Shown one piece after another: positions 8,561 to 17,067 of a stretch of DNA of 64,000 nt. The notes below the pieces were generated by a model. That model did no database searches, was not told where the DNA came from, and worked only from the letters and a program-made list of their open reading frames with translations. The stretch covers positions 1,364,001-1,428,000 of the forward strand of contig NZ_JANLCM010000001.1 in assembly GCF_024979235.1 (NCBI RefSeq), given 5' to 3'. The DNA is from Herbiconiux aconitum. GTDB lineage: Bacteria; Actinomycetota; Actinomycetes; Actinomycetales; Microbacteriaceae. Numbering within the stretch: position 1 is the first letter of the stretch; each line of letters starts with the position of its first letter. Position numbers and translations under genes: made by a program.

Positions 8561-8590
8561 GGCGGGTTCTCGCATCGGTGAGAGCCCGCC
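8561..8590. terminator. Stem-loop terminator between convergent genes
   Basis: GGCGGGTTCTC (8561-8571) pairs with GAGAGCCCGCC (8580-8590) around an 8-nt loop, with one G-T pair. It lies between the stop of MFS copy 3 and the stop of the convergent TetR gene. There is no long T-run, as is usual in high-GC actinobacteria. Confidence 0.6.
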
Positions 8591-8612
8591 GGCGCGTTGC
8601 CCGGCGGTCCGG

Positions 8613-9179
8613 TCAGCGGAGGAGCCCGGCGACGAGATCGTCGATGATGGCGTCGGTGGAGGTCTCCGGGTCGATCGGGTTCGTCAGCCGGTCCAGCAGC
8701 AGCCCGTCGATGGCGTAGTGGAAGAGTGCGATTTCACGTCGACCACCGGGGAGCCCGGCCTCCGAGTTGAACGCCACATCACCCTCGAAGCCGGCCCGTT
8801 GCCAGGCGCCGAGCACCGCGGCGACCTCCGGTCGGCGGCTGCTCTCCAGTCTCAGCTCGAAGAGGGCGAGCGTCACTTCGCGGTCGGAACTGAGGCGACG
8901 CACGATGTCGCGGATGTAGTCGGCGAACAACGCCGGGCTCGGGTCTGCCGAAGCGCGGCGCTCGAGGTCCTCCGCGGTCGGCGCCAGCCGTTCGCCGATG
9001 CGATCGACAAGTCCTGCGATCAGGGTGTCACGGCTGCGGAAATAGTTCGAAGTGGTGCCGGCCGGCACTCCGGCGATCTGATCGACGGCTCGGTGGGTGA
9101 GACCTCGTGCGCCGAATCGTGCGAGTGCCGACAGTCCGGCGTCGGTGAGCGCGCGACGACGGTCCTCGTTCTTGGCCAT
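8613..9179 (-). CDS. TetR family transcriptional regulator
   Basis: A 188-residue TetR-type protein with an N-terminal HTH (ALARFGARGLTHRAVDQIAG, then PAGTTSNYFRSRDTLIAG) at about residues 10-55 and a helical C-terminal domain. It is divergent from the DHFR-like gene at 9248, with only 68 bp between the starts. That gap contains an 18-bp inverted repeat (9209-9226), which suggests it represses both itself and the reductase gene. The ligand is unknown. Confidence 0.88.
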   Translation of the reverse strand: MAKNEDRRRALTDAGLSALARFGARGLTHRAVDQIAGVPAGTTSNYFRSRDTLIAGLVDRIGERLAPTAEDLERRASADPSPALFADYIRDIVRRLSSDREVTLALFELRLESSRRPEVAAVLGAWQRAGFEGDVAFNSEAGLPGGRREIALFHYAIDGLLLDRLTNPIDPETSTDAIIDDLVAGLLR

Positions 9180-9208
9180 GTCTGAACCCTAGCGCAACCA
9201 CTACAGCT

Positions 9209-9226
9209 GTGCTACATTCCAAGCAC
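9209..9226. promoter_or_regulatory. Candidate operator in the TetR/DHFR-like divergent promoter
   Basis: GTGCT-N8-AGCAC, lying 30 bp upstream of the TetR start and 22 bp upstream of the DHFR-like start. Size and position fit a TetR dimer site. Confidence 0.4.
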
Positions 9227-9247
9227 TACGGATGTTGTGAATGGAGC

Positions 9248-9832
9248 ATGATGCGAGAACTTGTCTACTACGTCGCCGTCAGCCTGGATGGTTTCATTGC
9301 AGGGCCGAACGGCGAGTTCGACTCCTTCCTCGCCGAGGGAGACCACATGGACGTGATCAACGAGCGCTTCGCCGACACGATCCCCACCGACTTCGCCGAC
9401 GCGCTCCACATTCCCCAGAGTCGATCGATGTTCGACACCGTGCTGATGGGCTGGAACACGTACGCGGTCGGGTTGCCCTTCGGAGTCGAGAGCCCCTACC
9501 GGCACCTGCGCCAGATCGTGTTCACCCGGGGCCGAAATGCGACGGGAGAGAGCCTCGAGGTTTCGAGGGATGACCCGGCAGAGGTGGTGCGGCGGCTCAA
9601 GCAGGAAGTCGGGGCATCCATCTGGCTGTGCGGCGGCGGAGCACTGGCCGCAACGCTGGCCGATGAGATCGACCGGTTGGTGCTGAAGCGCAATCCCGTG
9701 CTCTTCGGCACCGGTATACCGCTGTTCGGGGAGCGCCCCTACCGGCCGGAGCGCTTCGACGAGGTTGCGACGACGGCGTTCGAGTCGGGTGTCGTGCTCT
9801 CCGAATACCGGCGCGCCCCTTCGGCCGGGTGA
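9248..9832 (+). CDS. Dihydrofolate reductase family protein (RibD C-terminal-like)
   Basis: A 194-residue protein of the DHFR/RibD-C fold. It begins with YYVAVSLDGFIAGPNGE, carries VLMGWNTYAVG in the NADPH-binding region, and has WLCGGGALAATL near the C-terminus, which is typical of YyaP/YwjB-like reductases. The family reduces pterin- or flavin-precursor-like compounds, but these stand-alone members lack a proven substrate. Start 9248 (or 9251) follows GGAG. Divergent from a TetR gene. Its last 94 bp overlap the 3' end of the MmyB-type gene on the other strand. Confidence 0.85.
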   Translation: MMRELVYYVAVSLDGFIAGPNGEFDSFLAEGDHMDVINERFADTIPTDFADALHIPQSRSMFDTVLMGWNTYAVGLPFGVESPYRHLRQIVFTRGRNATGESLEVSRDDPAEVVRRLKQEVGASIWLCGGGALAATLADEIDRLVLKRNPVLFGTGIPLFGERPYRPERFDEVATTAFESGVVLSEYRRAPSAG

Positions 9833-10722
9833 TGTCGCAGGTGACCGCTTTCTGCATCCACCGCGTCCGGTGACGCAAGCGTGGCCAGCAGGCGCAGCGC
9901 GTCTGAGGTGTGAGTGCCGGCGGCAGCGGTGTGGGTGACGAGGGTCTGATCCGGGTTGTCGATGGATCGAAGGGTCTGCTGGGTCACCGAGAGGGCTCCC
10001 ACGAGGGGATGACGCATCTCGTAGACGGCCGTCGCACAGGGCTGCACCCGGATGTCTGCCCACAGCTTCGCGAAATCGGCGCTGGCCATCGTGAGAGAAC
10101 CGATGAGTGAGGCGAGCACCGGATCATCCGGGTGCCTGCCGACCACCAGCCGGAGATTGCCCACGACGGCAGCGCTCTTGGCTCGCCAGTCGGCGTACAA
10201 CTCGCGTGTGTGTTCGTCGAGGAAGACCAGTCGCGCCATGTTGGGTCGCGTCGATGATGTGTCAGGGGCGTTCAGGTCGAGGTGGGAGGCGACCAAGGCA
10301 TGCCCGGTCGAATTCCACGCGAGCACATCCGATCGGCGTCCGAGCACCAGGGCGGGAACATCTCCGAGGGATGCTACGAGTTCCAGGAGCGCGGGATCGG
10401 CGCGCTCGGCCGGCGGCCTCTTGACGGCCGCCCTCAGCGGCTTCCTGGTCGCGAGAGTGTGCAGGTGGGTGCGTTCCGCATCAGTGAGCTGCAGTGCGCT
10501 CGCGAGGGCGTCGAGCACTTGGGGTGATGCGTTCACCGAGTGGCCCTGCTCGAGTCGCGTGTAGTACGAGGCGCTCACCCCGGCGATCATCGCCAGCTCT
10601 TCGCGGCGCAGCCCTTCCACCCGACGGCGGTCGCCGCTCGTGAGACCGGCACTTTTCGGGGTGATTCGGGCTCGGCTCGCTTGCAGGAAATCCGCGAGCG
10701 CTGTCGTATCCGTCGATGCCAT
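9739..10722 (-). CDS. XRE-family regulator with MmyB-like ligand-binding domain
   Basis: A 327-residue regulator with an N-terminal helix-turn-helix (RVEGLRREELAMIAGVSASY, then YTRLEQG) at about residues 25-75 and an MmyB-type PAS-like domain after it (PALVLGRRSDVLAWNSTG, later ELYADWRAKSAAVVGNLRL and FAKLWADI). This layout is typical of actinobacterial MmyB-like regulators, which control an adjacent divergent gene. The start is set at ATG 10722, which gives the normal N-terminus. The family usually ends close to LRLLATLAS; here about 40 extra residues follow, running antisense to the DHFR-like gene. They look like read-through after loss of the original stop rather than a real domain. Confidence 0.87.
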   Translation of the reverse strand: MASTDTTALADFLQASRARITPKSAGLTSGDRRRVEGLRREELAMIAGVSASYYTRLEQGHSVNASPQVLDALASALQLTDAERTHLHTLATRKPLRAAVKRPPAERADPALLELVASLGDVPALVLGRRSDVLAWNSTGHALVASHLDLNAPDTSSTRPNMARLVFLDEHTRELYADWRAKSAAVVGNLRLVVGRHPDDPVLASLIGSLTMASADFAKLWADIRVQPCATAVYEMRHPLVGALSVTQQTLRSIDNPDQTLVTHTAAAGTHTSDALRLLATLASPDAVDAESGHLRHHPAEGARRYSESTTPDSNAVVATSSKRSGR

Positions 10723-10787
10723 CACCCCAGTCTCGTGGGCCACGCTGTGTTCTGACCCTCCTTGATGGGGATAGGCACGAGCGGGGA

Positions 10788-10820
10788 TTCCACGATGCGG
10801 CCGCACCACGCATCGTGGAA
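10788..10820. promoter_or_regulatory. Perfect 12-bp inverted repeat in divergent promoter
   Basis: TTCCACGATGCG (10788-10799) and its exact reverse complement (10809-10820) are separated by 9 bp. The element lies between the MmyB-type regulator and the MBL-fold gene, 66 bp and 43 bp from their starts. It is the obvious candidate binding site of the regulator. Confidence 0.55.
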
Positions 10821-10862
10821 ACCGTCGACCACGACAGACGTGGCGAGAAACGGGCGTGACGC

Positions 10863-11807
10863 ATGAATTCCATCACCAGCCTCGAGACCAGCTCGACCCT
10901 GACATTCGGCGACGTCGTCGTGACCCGGGCGGTCGAAAGCGTCGGGAGCATCGGCATGCAGCCCGAGCAATTCTTCCCGGGCACGGATCCGTCGGCGTGG
11001 GAAGGCCATGAAGACCTGCTTCGCCCCCATTTTCTCGAAACAGACGGCGACTCGACGATGACGAGCACCGCGCGAACAGCGTTCCAGACCTGGATTCTGC
11101 GCTCAGGGGGAAAGACCGTGCTGATCGATGCCGCGATCGGCAACGACAAAGACCGCGCCGACGTGCCGAGCTGGTCCCACCTGCAGACGGCGTTCCTGGA
11201 GCGTCTCGCGGACGCCGGGGTCATCCCCGAGGAGGTCGACTTCGTCGTGAACACCCATCTGCACGCCGATCATGTCGGATGGAACACCCGCTTGGTGCAG
11301 GGGGAGTGGGTTCCGACGTTCCCCAACGCGAGCTACCTGATGCCGGCCGAGGACCTCGCGTTCTGGAATCCGCAGGCGAACAACACCACGATAATGGGGC
11401 CCGGATCGCACACCGTCTGGGCCGACAGCATCCAGCCCCTCCTCGACGCCGGGTTGGTCACGTCCTGGAGCGGAGAATTCCGGATCGACGACGCGCTGAC
11501 CCTCGAGGCGGCGCCCGGTCACACCCCGGGCGCGAGCATCCTGAGGCTGCGGTCGGGAGATGCTGAGGCGCTGTTCATCGGTGACACGGTGCACAGCCCG
11601 GCTCAGGTCGTGGATGCGCACACCTCGAGCTGCTTCGATGAGGACGTCGCGCAGGCGAACACGACGCGTCGGCGGATCTTCACCGAAGCGGCCGAGAAGA
11701 ACCTGCCCCTGTTCGCCGCGCATTTCGGCGGCCACGGTGGGTTCACGGTCAGGGCGGTGGGCGACGGATTCGAGATCGCGGGCTGGCAGCCGCTCGACGC
11801 GATCTGA
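10863..11807 (+). CDS. MBL-fold metallo-hydrolase
   Basis: A 314-residue protein of the metallo-beta-lactamase superfamily. The HxHxDH zinc motif is present as THLHADHVGW (about residues 125-134), with a further metal ligand in APGHTPGAS and an aspartate in FIGDTVH. It lacks a signal peptide, so it is cytosolic. The pattern is closest to quorum-quenching-lactonase-like or generic hydrolases, not true beta-lactamases; the substrate cannot be fixed. It is divergent from the MmyB-type regulator and shares a perfect inverted repeat with it, so it is probably that regulator's target. Confidence 0.87.
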   Translation: MNSITSLETSSTLTFGDVVVTRAVESVGSIGMQPEQFFPGTDPSAWEGHEDLLRPHFLETDGDSTMTSTARTAFQTWILRSGGKTVLIDAAIGNDKDRADVPSWSHLQTAFLERLADAGVIPEEVDFVVNTHLHADHVGWNTRLVQGEWVPTFPNASYLMPAEDLAFWNPQANNTTIMGPGSHTVWADSIQPLLDAGLVTSWSGEFRIDDALTLEAAPGHTPGASILRLRSGDAEALFIGDTVHSPAQVVDAHTSSCFDEDVAQANTTRRRIFTEAAEKNLPLFAAHFGGHGGFTVRAVGDGFEIAGWQPLDAI

Positions 11808-11968
11808 CGGGACCCCGGGCATCCGCGGGGGCCGCTCGGACGAGGCGATCTCGTCCCAGCGACCAACACCTTTGTTCTTGCGGATGACGATCTGGATTCC
11901 GATCTGCTGAACGCTGGTTGCATGGATGAAGCAACCTCGCGACGAGTCGTCGCAGACGGCCCGGCCCG

Positions 11969-13093
11969 GTGATGCCCTCGACCTCCGAGCTCGTCGTGCA
12001 CGACGACGCGATCCGGGCGAACACCGCCTACTTCGCGTCGGTCACCGGCAACCAGCTCATGGCGGTGCTCAAGGCCGATGCGTTCGGTCACGGCGCGATC
12101 GCCCAGTCGGTGCTCGACGCCGGTGCCACCTCGATCGGCGTCACGTCGATCGACGAAGCACTCAAGCTGCGGAACGCCGGGGTGCGCGCGCCGATCCTCA
12201 GCTGGCTCAACGCCATCGATGCCGACTTCGGGGCCGCGGTGCAGGCCGAGGTGGACATCGCTGTGTCGAGCCTCGCGCTGTTGCACGCCGTCGGTCGCGC
12301 GGCATCCCTCGTCGGGCAGCGCGCCCGCGTGCACCTGCACGTCGACGTGGGAATGGCGCGTGACGGCGCCCCCACCGACGCCTGGGCGACGCTGTGCCAC
12401 ATCGCTCGCGAGCTGGAGGCGCTCGGCTCCGTGCGCGTCGTCGGGGTGATGGGGCACATGTCGTGCGCCGACCGGCCCGACCACCCGCAGAACCAGCGCG
12501 AACGCCTCATCTTCGCCAACGCCGTGCGCACGGCGCGGCGGCGCGGTCTGGCTCCCTCGGTCACCCATCTCGCGGCGACGGCCGCGACGCTCACCGGAGT
12601 CGGTTCCGGGTTCGGTGTGCATCGCATCGGCGCCGGATTGTTCGGAATCGACCCCTCCGGCACCACCGACCACCTCCGGCCGGCATTGTCTCTCACCACG
12701 CACGTCGTCACGACGCGTGAGATCGCCGCCGGCACGAGCGTCGGCTACGGGCTCGACCACGTGGCGGATCGCCGCACGAATCTCGCTCTTCTGCCGATCG
12801 GCTACGGCGACGGACTCCCGCGCGCCGCGTCGAACCGCGCCGACGTGCTCGTGCGCGGCCGGCGACGTCCGCTCGTCGGGCGGTTCTCGATGGACATGAT
12901 GGTCGTGGATACCGGCGACGACCGCATCGCCCCGGGCGAGAGCGTGACCGTGTTCGGCCCGGGTGCGCACGGCGAACCGACCGTTGCCGAATGGGCCGGT
13001 TGGGCCGACACCATCGAGCACGAGATCGTCACCCGCGTCGGGATGCGCGTCGGCCGCATCCATCGCACGAAGACACCGGAGAACCACCGATGA
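11969..13093 (+). CDS. alr: Alanine racemase family PLP enzyme
   Basis: A 374-residue fold-type III PLP enzyme. The PLP lysine is K35 in VLKADAFGHG (the usual Tyr of KADAYGHG is Phe here), and the second catalytic base is Tyr279 in LPIGYGDGLPR. MGHMSCAD and GFGVHRIGAGLFGIDP fit the family barrel. It should interconvert L- and D-alanine, though serine or other amino acids are possible. The start is GTG 11969 or ATG 11972; a 16-codon frame (11922-11972) ends exactly there and could couple translation. The gene overlaps the acyltransferase/CapA fusion by ATGA, so the D-amino acid may feed cell-envelope modification. Housekeeping alr genes are usually elsewhere, so this may be a second racemase. 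Confidence 0.85.
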   Translation: MMPSTSELVVHDDAIRANTAYFASVTGNQLMAVLKADAFGHGAIAQSVLDAGATSIGVTSIDEALKLRNAGVRAPILSWLNAIDADFGAAVQAEVDIAVSSLALLHAVGRAASLVGQRARVHLHVDVGMARDGAPTDAWATLCHIARELEALGSVRVVGVMGHMSCADRPDHPQNQRERLIFANAVRTARRRGLAPSVTHLAATAATLTGVGSGFGVHRIGAGLFGIDPSGTTDHLRPALSLTTHVVTTREIAAGTSVGYGLDHVADRRTNLALLPIGYGDGLPRAASNRADVLVRGRRRPLVGRFSMDMMVVDTGDDRIAPGESVTVFGPGAHGEPTVAEWAGWADTIEHEIVTRVGMRVGRIHRTKTPENHR

Positions 13094-15252
13094 CAGACTC
13101 TTCACCCACCACCACGACCCGAGAGGCGTGGGGTGACGCGCTCAAGGGCGCGCTGATCATTCTCGTGGTTCTGTGGCACGTCGTCATGAAGAGCTACCTC
13201 CAGATCGATTGGCAGATCGGCGTGCCGATCCCTGGCATCTGGGGACTTTTCGGCGATGTGATCTGGACGTTCCTGATGCCGCTGTTCTTGCTGGTGTCGG
13301 GCTACTTCGCGGCGAAGGCCTACACCCGCGCCTGGTCGGAGGTCGCCCGCACACGCGTCATCCGGTTCCTTTATCTCTATCTGCTGTGGACGCTCATCCA
13401 CGCAGCCACGCTGTGGGCCTTCCCCGACTTCCCGACCCTGGTGCCGCGCAGTGTCGGCCAGTTCGTCGAGTTCGTCACGATCAGCCCACCCGACACCTGG
13501 TATCTCTATGCGTTGGCGGTCTACTTCCTCGTGGCCAAGGCTCTGTCGCGCGTGCGGCCCTGGCTCGTCATCAGTGCTGCCGCGGTCCTGTCGATCGCCG
13601 TCTCGGCCGGGTTCATCGAGATCGTCAGCAACCGCGGTTCACTCCTCTACAACTTCACCTTCTTCTTGCTGGGGCTCCATCTGGCTCCGCAGATCCGACT
13701 CTCCATCCACCGCCTCACACCGGCGAAGACCACGATGGTGATCGCCGGATTCCTGATCGCGTTTGCAGCGATGCGACTCACCGGCACCGAGACGCTGCCC
13801 GGGGTGTGGCCGCTCGTGTCGGTGCTCGGGGTCGCAATGGGCCTGGCCATCGCCCCGACGCTGGCGCGGGCGCCTGTCGTGGGAGCCGGATTCACGTGGC
13901 TGGGTCGACGCAGCCTGCCGATCTATCTGCTCCACATGCCGCTGCTCGCCCTGGCCGACTTCCTCCTGGCCGAGTGGCTGTCGGGAGCGCGGGTTGCGGT
14001 GCAGCTCGTCGCGGCCGTCACGATGCCGGTACTGCTGACGGCCGTCGTGATCGCCGTGTCTGTGCTGCTCAACCGGTTCCTCACCCGCGACGGCTTCTCG
14101 TGGTTGTTCGATCTGCCGCGCAGAAGACCGCGTGCGCCCACCCCGACGGTCGGCGGCTCCCGCCTCGCGGCACGCCGTGCACCCTGGCGCTCCGCCGTCG
14201 CGGTGATGCTGCTGGTCGCGTGCGGGGTGGTGGCCATGCGCACGACCGCCATTCCCGGCTGTGCGCCCGATGCGGCTGCGCACCCTGCCGCCCGGCCCGA
14301 TGAAGTCAGCATCGGTGCCACCGGAGACCTGCTCATCCACGACATCGGGCACGCCGTGCCACTCGACGGCGGGGCCGGCTATTTCGCAGCCGTGCGGCCC
14401 TGGTTCACTCAAGACCTCGTGACCGGCAACCTCGAGCAGGTGATCTCCGACGACACCGGTTTCGTCAAGTGCGGCTCTGACACGGACTGCCTGGCCTTTC
14501 GCAGCGAACCGAAGACTGCGCAGTACTACGCCGGCTTCGACCTTCTGAACATGGCGAACAATCACACCAGTGACTTCGGCGTCGACGGCTACGCGAACAC
14601 CAGAGCGAACCTCGCCGCGAACGGCATCCGTGCCGTGGGGGAACGGGACGAGATCGTCTGCACGAGGATCGGCGACACCACGGTGGCCATGATCGGATTC
14701 GCTCCCTACCGTGGCACCAACCCGGTCACGGATCTGAGGCACGTGCGCACGGTGGTCGGTTCGGCGGCGGCCTCCGCCGACGTGGTGGTCGTGCAGGCGC
14801 ACATGGGTGCCGAAGGGCCCGATGCGAACGTCGTCACCCCCGGTCCGGAGGAGATGTACGGCGAGAACCGCGGCGATGTGATCGCCTTCTCCCATGCGGC
14901 GATCGACGCCGGAGCCGACCTCGTGCTCGGCCACGGCCCCCATACCCTCCGGGGAGCCGAGTTCTACCACGGTCGGCTCATCGCCTACAGCCTCGGCAAC
15001 TTCGGCGGCGGCGGTGTGTTCGGAGCGGAACAGGCCACCCGCTACGGCGTCTACCTCGACGTCAGTCTCCGCTCCGATGGCAGTTTCGTGCGCGGCCGGA
15101 TGCAGTCGGTGCATTTCGATCACACGGGCGGCAGCCCCCAGCCCGATCCCGACGGCCGTGCCGCCGCCTTGGTGGACGAGTTCAGTCGACGCGACTTTCC
15201 GACAACCGCACCGCGCATCGAACCGGACGGCAGCCTCGCCCCCGCGGGATAG
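13090..15252 (+). CDS. Acyltransferase-3 membrane domain fused to CapA/PGA_cap domain
   Basis: A 720-residue protein in two parts. Residues about 10-345 form a multi-helix acyltransferase family 3 domain (DALKGALIILVVLWHVVM at the start, and LPIYLLHMPLLALADFLL late in the domain). After a basic cytoplasmic stretch and one more membrane helix, residues about 405-700 form a CapA-like metallophosphatase-fold domain: IGATGDLLIHD, NLEQVI, FDLLNMANNHTSDFG, VQAHMGAE, LVLGHGPHTLRG and IAYSLGNFG. CapA domains occur in poly-gamma-glutamate capsule systems; acyltransferase 3 enzymes acylate envelope sugars. ATG 13090 overlaps the stop of the racemase gene. A fused enzyme coupled to a racemase is reminiscent of VanT, where acyltransferase 3 and racemase are one protein. 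The substrate is unknown. Confidence 0.85.
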   Translation: MTDSSPTTTTREAWGDALKGALIILVVLWHVVMKSYLQIDWQIGVPIPGIWGLFGDVIWTFLMPLFLLVSGYFAAKAYTRAWSEVARTRVIRFLYLYLLWTLIHAATLWAFPDFPTLVPRSVGQFVEFVTISPPDTWYLYALAVYFLVAKALSRVRPWLVISAAAVLSIAVSAGFIEIVSNRGSLLYNFTFFLLGLHLAPQIRLSIHRLTPAKTTMVIAGFLIAFAAMRLTGTETLPGVWPLVSVLGVAMGLAIAPTLARAPVVGAGFTWLGRRSLPIYLLHMPLLALADFLLAEWLSGARVAVQLVAAVTMPVLLTAVVIAVSVLLNRFLTRDGFSWLFDLPRRRPRAPTPTVGGSRLAARRAPWRSAVAVMLLVACGVVAMRTTAIPGCAPDAAAHPAARPDEVSIGATGDLLIHDIGHAVPLDGGAGYFAAVRPWFTQDLVTGNLEQVISDDTGFVKCGSDTDCLAFRSEPKTAQYYAGFDLLNMANNHTSDFGVDGYANTRANLAANGIRAVGERDEIVCTRIGDTTVAMIGFAPYRGTNPVTDLRHVRTVVGSAAASADVVVVQAHMGAEGPDANVVTPGPEEMYGENRGDVIAFSHAAIDAGADLVLGHGPHTLRGAEFYHGRLIAYSLGNFGGGGVFGAEQATRYGVYLDVSLRSDGSFVRGRMQSVHFDHTGGSPQPDPDGRAAALVDEFSRRDFPTTAPRIEPDGSLAPAG

Positions 15253-15286
15253 CGGAGGTGCCCCAGAGGGCCATCGTGGTGTTTCC

Positions 15287-16483
15287 TCACTCGTGTTCCG
15301 GGAGCAGCGGCGTCGACCAGCCCGGATCGCGATCGAGCTGGGTGGCGCGCGCGACCGACGTCGCTCCGAAGCGATCGCGCACGGCGTCGAGAACGGTGTC
15401 GAGGCGCGCGTCGTCGTTCCAGTCGATGGGCAGTTCCGGTTGGAGGCTGTCGGCGCGTGCCAACTGCGACAACGAGACGCCGATTAGGGTGATGCCCCGC
15501 TCCGCGATCTCCGGTTGCGCAGAGGCGAGCAACTCACGCGCCACGGCGAGGAGCACCGAGGTGCGATCGGATGCGGAGCCGACGGTGCGCGATCGCGTGG
15601 CCTTCACGAAATCGCCGAAACGAAGCCGCAGAACGACCGTGCGGCACACCCGGTCGCCGTCACGGAGGCGCCGGGCGAGTCGATCGACGATCTGAGTGAG
15701 GATGAGGTCGAGTTCGTCGGCCGTGCGCGGGCGGCTGCCGAGAGCACGTTGAGAACCAATGGATGCGCGGCGGCGGGTGGTGTCGACGGGGCGCGGATCG
15801 CGCAACCTGGCCAGCGCATGGAGGTGGGCGCCGGTCGCCCGCCCCAGCAATCTCTCGGCGGTCGCGGCTTCGAGCTCGGCCAGCTGGCCAACGGTGGAGA
15901 TGCCCAGGCGGTGCAGTTTCTCGGCGGTCACGGCGCCGACTCCCCACAGTCGTTCCACCGGGAGCGGGAGGAGGAACGCCTCTTCTCGATCCGGCTCCAC
16001 GACGAGTAGCCCGTCGGGCTTGCTCACGGCACTGGCGACCTTGGCGAGGAACTTGGTGCGCGCGACACCGACCGAGATCGCAAGCCCGACCTCCGCTCGA
16101 ACGCGGTCGCGCAAGCGCACCGCAACCTGTTCGGGTGTGCCGACGATCCGCCGCAGACCACCCACCTCCAAGAACGCCTCGTCAATCGACAGCCCCTCCA
16201 CGAGCGGTGTCGTATCGCGGAAGATCGCGAACACGTCTTTGCTGGCCGCGGAGTACGCATCCATTCGCGGCGGCACGACGACGGCATCCGGGCACAGGTC
16301 GCGCGCTTGCCGACCGCCCATGGCCGTGCGCACTCCGCGGGCCTTCGCCTCGTAGCTGGCCGCCAGCACCACGCCGCCGCCGACGATGACGGGTCGGCCG
16401 CGCAGCTCGGGCGCGTCGCGCTGCTCGACCGACGCGTAGAAGGCGTCGAGATCGGCATGCAGCACGCTTGCCTCGCCTCGCAT
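15287..16483 (-). CDS. dinB: DNA polymerase IV (Y-family)
   Basis: A 398-residue Y-family polymerase. It has the metal-binding start HADLDAFYASVEQ, the second acidic motif LSIDEAFLEV, the steric/palm motif AASYEAKARGVRTAM, and a helix-hairpin-helix (LWGVGAVTAEKLHRLGIST). The little-finger domain follows (SIGSQRALGSRPRTADEL). It performs error-prone translesion synthesis. ATG 16483 is preferred over an upstream in-frame ATG because GGAGG lies four bases before it. The C-terminus is DWNDDARLDTVLDAVRDRFG, typical of actinobacterial DinB. No beta-clamp motif was confirmed by eye. Neighbours are unrelated. Confidence 0.92.
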   Translation of the reverse strand: MRGEASVLHADLDAFYASVEQRDAPELRGRPVIVGGGVVLAASYEAKARGVRTAMGGRQARDLCPDAVVVPPRMDAYSAASKDVFAIFRDTTPLVEGLSIDEAFLEVGGLRRIVGTPEQVAVRLRDRVRAEVGLAISVGVARTKFLAKVASAVSKPDGLLVVEPDREEAFLLPLPVERLWGVGAVTAEKLHRLGISTVGQLAELEAATAERLLGRATGAHLHALARLRDPRPVDTTRRRASIGSQRALGSRPRTADELDLILTQIVDRLARRLRDGDRVCRTVVLRLRFGDFVKATRSRTVGSASDRTSVLLAVARELLASAQPEIAERGITLIGVSLSQLARADSLQPELPIDWNDDARLDTVLDAVRDRFGATSVARATQLDRDPGWSTPLLPEHE

Positions 16484-16634
16484 CCTGCCTCCCGCGCTCG
16501 CTCCTGGGTGGATCGTCGCACGCACCAGCGACACTCCACCCACTATCGCTCGCGACGTGCTCGAGCACTACCGCGGGATGACGATCGCCGGCGTCGTCTG
16601 CTGGCACCGTGGCCGGGGCGAGCTGCGCGGCGCC

Positions 16635-17003
16635 TCAGGCCCGGTCGTGGAGGGTGACGTGATAGCCGTCGGGGTCGGCGAACGTGAAGGTGCGACCGAA
16701 GGGGCCGTCGATCGGTGCGGAGACGATCGTGTGGCCGTCGGCGAGGAGGGTGTCGTGAATGGCCTGGACGTCGGTGGCGTGGAGCCAGATCGCGGCTCCG
16801 ATGCCGGGCTGCGGGGCCGACGCGAGATCGGTGCCGGGAACGATGTCGCGCAGTGCGAACGCGATCGGCGTCGTCTCGAAGACGACCGCATGAGGGGGGC
16901 CGGCCTGTGAATGCACGAGGCCGAGGTACTGCTCGTAGAACGCCCGCGACGCGTCGAGATCGCGCGTCTGGAGGGAGATGAAGTCGGGACCGGTGACGGG
17001 CAT
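16635..17003 (-). CDS. VOC (glyoxalase/bleomycin-resistance fold) family protein
   Basis: A 122-residue single-module VOC protein: start DFISLQTRDLDASRAFYEQYLGL, middle IWLHATDVQAIHDTLLADGH, end RTFTFADPDGYHVTLHD, which contains the usual C-terminal metal ligand region. Members are small dimeric metalloenzymes or drug-binding proteins. It is divergent from a MarR gene, and two perfect palindromes lie in the 62-bp gap, so it is probably that MarR's target. An AAGGAAG ribosome-binding sequence precedes the ATG. Confidence 0.88.
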   Translation of the reverse strand: MPVTGPDFISLQTRDLDASRAFYEQYLGLVHSQAGPPHAVVFETTPIAFALRDIVPGTDLASAPQPGIGAAIWLHATDVQAIHDTLLADGHTIVSAPIDGPFGRTFTFADPDGYHVTLHDRA

Positions 17004-17022
17004 GGATTGCTTCCTTCTGTCG

Positions 17023-17038
17023 TGTCAGTTAGCTGACA
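17023..17038. promoter_or_regulatory. MarR-type operator 1
   Basis: TGTCAG-N4-CTGACA, a perfect 6-bp inverted repeat, 20 bp upstream of the VOC start. It has the same arms and spacing as the second site at 17051. Confidence 0.7.
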
Positions 17039-17049
17039 TCATCCAGAGT

Positions 17050-17067
17050 ATGTCAGAATACTGACAT
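17050..17067. promoter_or_regulatory. MarR-type operator 2, overlapping the MarR start codon
   Basis: ATGTCAG-N4-CTGACAT, a perfect 7-bp inverted repeat whose right arm includes the first two bases of the MarR ATG (17066). The centres of the two operators are 28 bp apart. Binding here would block the MarR promoter and, if the mRNA is leaderless, transcription start itself. Confidence 0.7.

Noticed and set aside
11922..11972. 16-codon leader peptide before the racemase gene
   Set aside because: It ends exactly at the racemase start (TGATG) and could couple translation, but it has no ribosome-binding sequence and no attenuator features, so it is only mentioned with the racemase.
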